From assembly GCA_001787455.1 (NCBI GenBank), contig MFXA01000027.1, forward strand, positions 1-5,387: a stretch of DNA of 5,387 bases, written 5' to 3'. This document shows, piece after piece, positions 4,741 to 5,387 of the stretch. Each line of letters starts with the position of its first letter. Position 1 is the first letter of the stretch. The position numbers were made by a program, and so were the translations under genes. The DNA comes from Candidatus Peregrinibacteria bacterium RIFCSPLOWO2_01_FULL_39_12. Its GTDB lineage: Bacteria; Patescibacteriota; Gracilibacteria; UBA1369; LOWO2-01-FULL-3. The notes under the pieces are model-generated. The model made no database searches, had not been told where the DNA came from, and saw nothing but the letters and a program-made list of their open reading frames with translations.

Positions 4741-4758
4741 ATCGCCAATCTCGCTACT
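4741..4758 (+). repeat. 18-bp direct repeat, copy 1
   Basis: ATCGCCAATCTCGCTACT matches copy 2 at 4882-4899 at 16 of 18 positions, with the last 12 identical. The copies are 141 bp apart and bracket the structured segment before tRNA-Gln. Copy 1 can also pair locally: AATCTC (4747-4752) with GGGATT (4767-4772). Confidence 0.7.
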
Positions 4759-4766
4759 TAACAATA

Positions 4767-4893
4767 GGGATTTCCTAAACTTTCTACGAAATTTGTTTCG
4801 CCTGACCGGCGACAAATTTCTTGAAAGTTTTCCTCCGCCTCCGCCAAGGTCTCACAAAGTTCGCCTTGGCTTCGGTTGCGGATCGGAAATCTC
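4767..4893 (+). ncRNA. candidate structured RNA, three-way junction in tRNA-Gln leader
   Basis: This segment can fold into three stems. P1 closes the element: GGGATTTCC (4767-4775) with GGAAATCTC (4885-4893), nine pairs including one G:U. P2 is a long hairpin: AAACTTTC 4777-4784 with GAAAGTTT 4823-4830, GAAATTTGT 4788-4796 with ACAAATTTC 4812-4820, and CGCC 4799-4802 with GGCG 4808-4811, 21 pairs in total. P3 joins TCCGC 4834-4838 with GCGGA 4878-4882 and GCCAAGG 4843-4849 with CCTTGGC 4864-4870. The P1 strand at 4767-4772 can alternatively pair with 4747-4752, so two exclusive states are drawable. It matches no RNA family I recognise and has no credible ORF. It may be a cis-regulatory leader, a small RNA, or a MITE/REP-like insert. 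Folding was done by eye. Confidence 0.5.
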
Positions 4894-4899
4894 GCTACT
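4882..4899 (+). repeat. 18-bp direct repeat, copy 2
   Basis: ATCGGAAATCTCGCTACT is the second copy, ending two bases before the tRNA-Gln 5' end. Its first part forms the 3' strand of stem P1. Deleting one repeat unit (4759-4899) would leave tRNA-Gln about 25 nt from its predicted transcription start, a normal leader, which suggests that the segment was inserted or duplicated. Confidence 0.7.
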
Positions 4900-4901
4900 A
4901 T

Positions 4902-4976
4902 TGGGGTGTCGCCAAGTGGTAAGGCAGAAGCCTTTGGAGCTTCCATTCCCTGGTTCGAATCCAGGCACCCCAGCCA
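4902..4976 (+). tRNA. trnQ: tRNA-Gln, anticodon UUG
   Basis: This is a canonical 75-nt tRNA. The acceptor TGGGGTG (4902-4908) pairs perfectly with CACCCCA (4966-4972), and G73 and an encoded CCA (4974-4976) follow. The U1:A72 pair and G73 are typical bacterial tRNA-Gln identity features. The D arm is GCC-AAGTGGTAA-GGC. The anticodon stem GAAGC/GCTTC encloses CTTTGGA, with anticodon TTG at 4934-4936, reading CAA and, with wobble, CAG. The T arm is CCTGG-TTCGAAT-CCAGG. All stems are fully paired. It is the only gene in its unit: promoter candidate 4700-4728, hairpin-rich leader, terminator candidate 5031-5057. It converges with the prolyl isomerase gene. Confidence 0.97.
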
Positions 4977-4983
4977 GATGATA

Positions 4984-5001
4984 CCGCCTCATTTTGGGCG
5001 G
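4984..5001. repeat. CCGCC...GGCGG hairpin after tRNA-Gln
   Basis: CCGCC (4984-4988) and GGCGG (4997-5001) form a 5-bp stem with an 8-nt loop, eight bases after the CCA end. The arms are identical to those of the hairpin at 1159-1171. No T-tract follows directly, so it may be a 3' processing block or a dispersed repeat. A second small hairpin (TTTGA 5007-5011 with TCAAA 5018-5022) follows. Confidence 0.45.
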
Positions 5002-5030
5002 GTGGCTTTGATTAAAGTCAAACCAAATGA

Positions 5031-5057
5031 GACCTCCCTAGGGAGTGAAGTCTTTTT
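5031..5057 (+). terminator. candidate terminator of tRNA-Gln
   Basis: CTCC (5034-5037) and GGAG (5042-5045) enclose CTAG, an outer GAC/GTC pair (5031-5033, 5050-5052) spans a TGAA bulge, and five T residues follow (5053-5057). It ends 20 bp before the stop codon of the convergent isomerase gene. The stem is short, so strength is uncertain. Confidence 0.5.
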
Positions 5058-5077
5058 CGGGATGTCCTGAAAAATTT

Positions 5078-5387
5078 TTAATATTTTTCTATCTCCACTT
5101 TTTCGATTTTGATTTCTTTCTTCGGTTTGTCCATGCTGTCGGTTTCCGCTGTGGCAATTTTTTCCACAACATCCATTCCATCATATACATATCCGAAAAT
5201 TGCATGTTTCCCATCCAGCCAAGCTGTTCCGTCTTTTGCCTGAACTATAAAAAACTGGCTGCCGCCCGTGTTTGGACCTGCATTTGCCATGGAAACCGCG
5301 CCGTAAACGTGGGTTAATCCCGATCCAAACTCATCTTTTAATGTAGTCCCCTTTCCTTTGTAGCTGTATCCGCCGGTTCCGTTTTTA
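5078..5387 (-). CDS. cyclophilin-type peptidyl-prolyl isomerase, C-terminal part
   Basis: The frame stays open from the right edge (first full codon 5386-5384) to TAA at 5080-5078, giving the last 102 residues. An internal ATG at 5290 is not the true start, because conserved cyclophilin sequence precedes it. The order of motifs is diagnostic: NGTGGYSYKGKG, LKDEF, SMANAGPNTGGSQFFI, then WLDGKHAIFGYVYDGMDVV and a Lys/Glu-rich end. SQFFI and the WLDGKH tryptophan line the proline-binding groove of cyclophilins. The N-terminal third with the catalytic arginine (FHR motif) lies outside the window. The enzyme catalyses cis-trans isomerisation of X-Pro bonds during protein folding. Cellular location cannot be judged without the N-terminus. 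It converges on tRNA-Gln with a spacer of about 100 bp. Confidence 0.95.
   Translation of the reverse strand, partial: KNGTGGYSYKGKGTTLKDEFGSGLTHVYGAVSMANAGPNTGGSQFFIVQAKDGTAWLDGKHAIFGYVYDGMDVVEKIATAETDSMDKPKKEIKIEKVEIEKY

Noticed and set aside
4758..5070. Short ORFs overlapping the tRNA-Gln region on both strands
   Set aside because: They run through a canonical tRNA and strong inverted repeats and encode no recognisable protein.
1..5387. UGA recoded as an amino acid (as in Gracilibacteria or Absconditabacteria)
   Set aside because: All recognised proteins use TGG for Trp with no internal TGA, and the first partial gene ends at a TGA in a sensible place.
1..5387. CRISPR array, transposase or phage genes
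   Set aside because: No regularly spaced repeats and no transposase, integrase or phage motifs in any frame; the only repeat pair is at 4741/4882.

Overview
The window looks like part of a small, moderately AT-rich bacterial genome. The best guess is a Candidate Phyla Radiation (Patescibacteria) lineage. The reasons are short compact genes, two conserved-looking proteins of no recognisable family, no Shine-Dalgarno sequence before any visible start, and intergenic CCGCC...GGCGG hairpins. This placement is an inference from style, not from a marker gene. The code looks standard: TGA ends the first gene and no in-frame TGA needs to be read as an amino acid.

Layout, left to right. The last 26 codons of an unidentified plus-strand gene (to 83) run convergently into a minus-strand pair: rpmA (ribosomal protein bL27) followed 9 bp later by an unknown 251-aa protein with an N-terminal coiled coil. 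A 313-bp divergent spacer holds a strong rpmA promoter, a 26-bp perfect palindrome and a weakly structured AT-rich stretch. The plus strand then carries a secreted coiled-coil/M23 cell-wall peptidase (510 aa, all catalytic residues present) and, 31 bp later, endonuclease III (nth), closed by a clean intrinsic terminator. A tRNA-like gene follows at 3861-3937. It converges on a minus-strand Pro/Gln-rich protein with two cysteine pairs. After that come a divergent spacer, tRNA-Gln(UUG), a terminator, and the C-terminal 102 codons of a cyclophilin-type prolyl isomerase on the minus strand that runs off the window.

The protein genes are ordinary housekeeping and envelope functions. The unusual content is around the two tRNA genes. 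The first has a good acceptor, D and T arm, but its anticodon arm does not fit a canonical 5-bp stem with a 7-nt loop, and its acceptor carries the G3:U70/A73 alanine signature. It has its own promoter. Its leader contains an apparent terminator and a 24-nt stretch that is completely complementary to two pieces of the tRNA. The second, tRNA-Gln, is canonical, but its leader has been lengthened by about 141 bp. That segment is bounded by an 18-bp imperfect direct repeat and can fold as a three-way junction, and a 16-bp palindrome overlaps the promoter -10. Both leaders look like candidate regulatory or mobile structured RNAs and are the main places to look for something undescribed.
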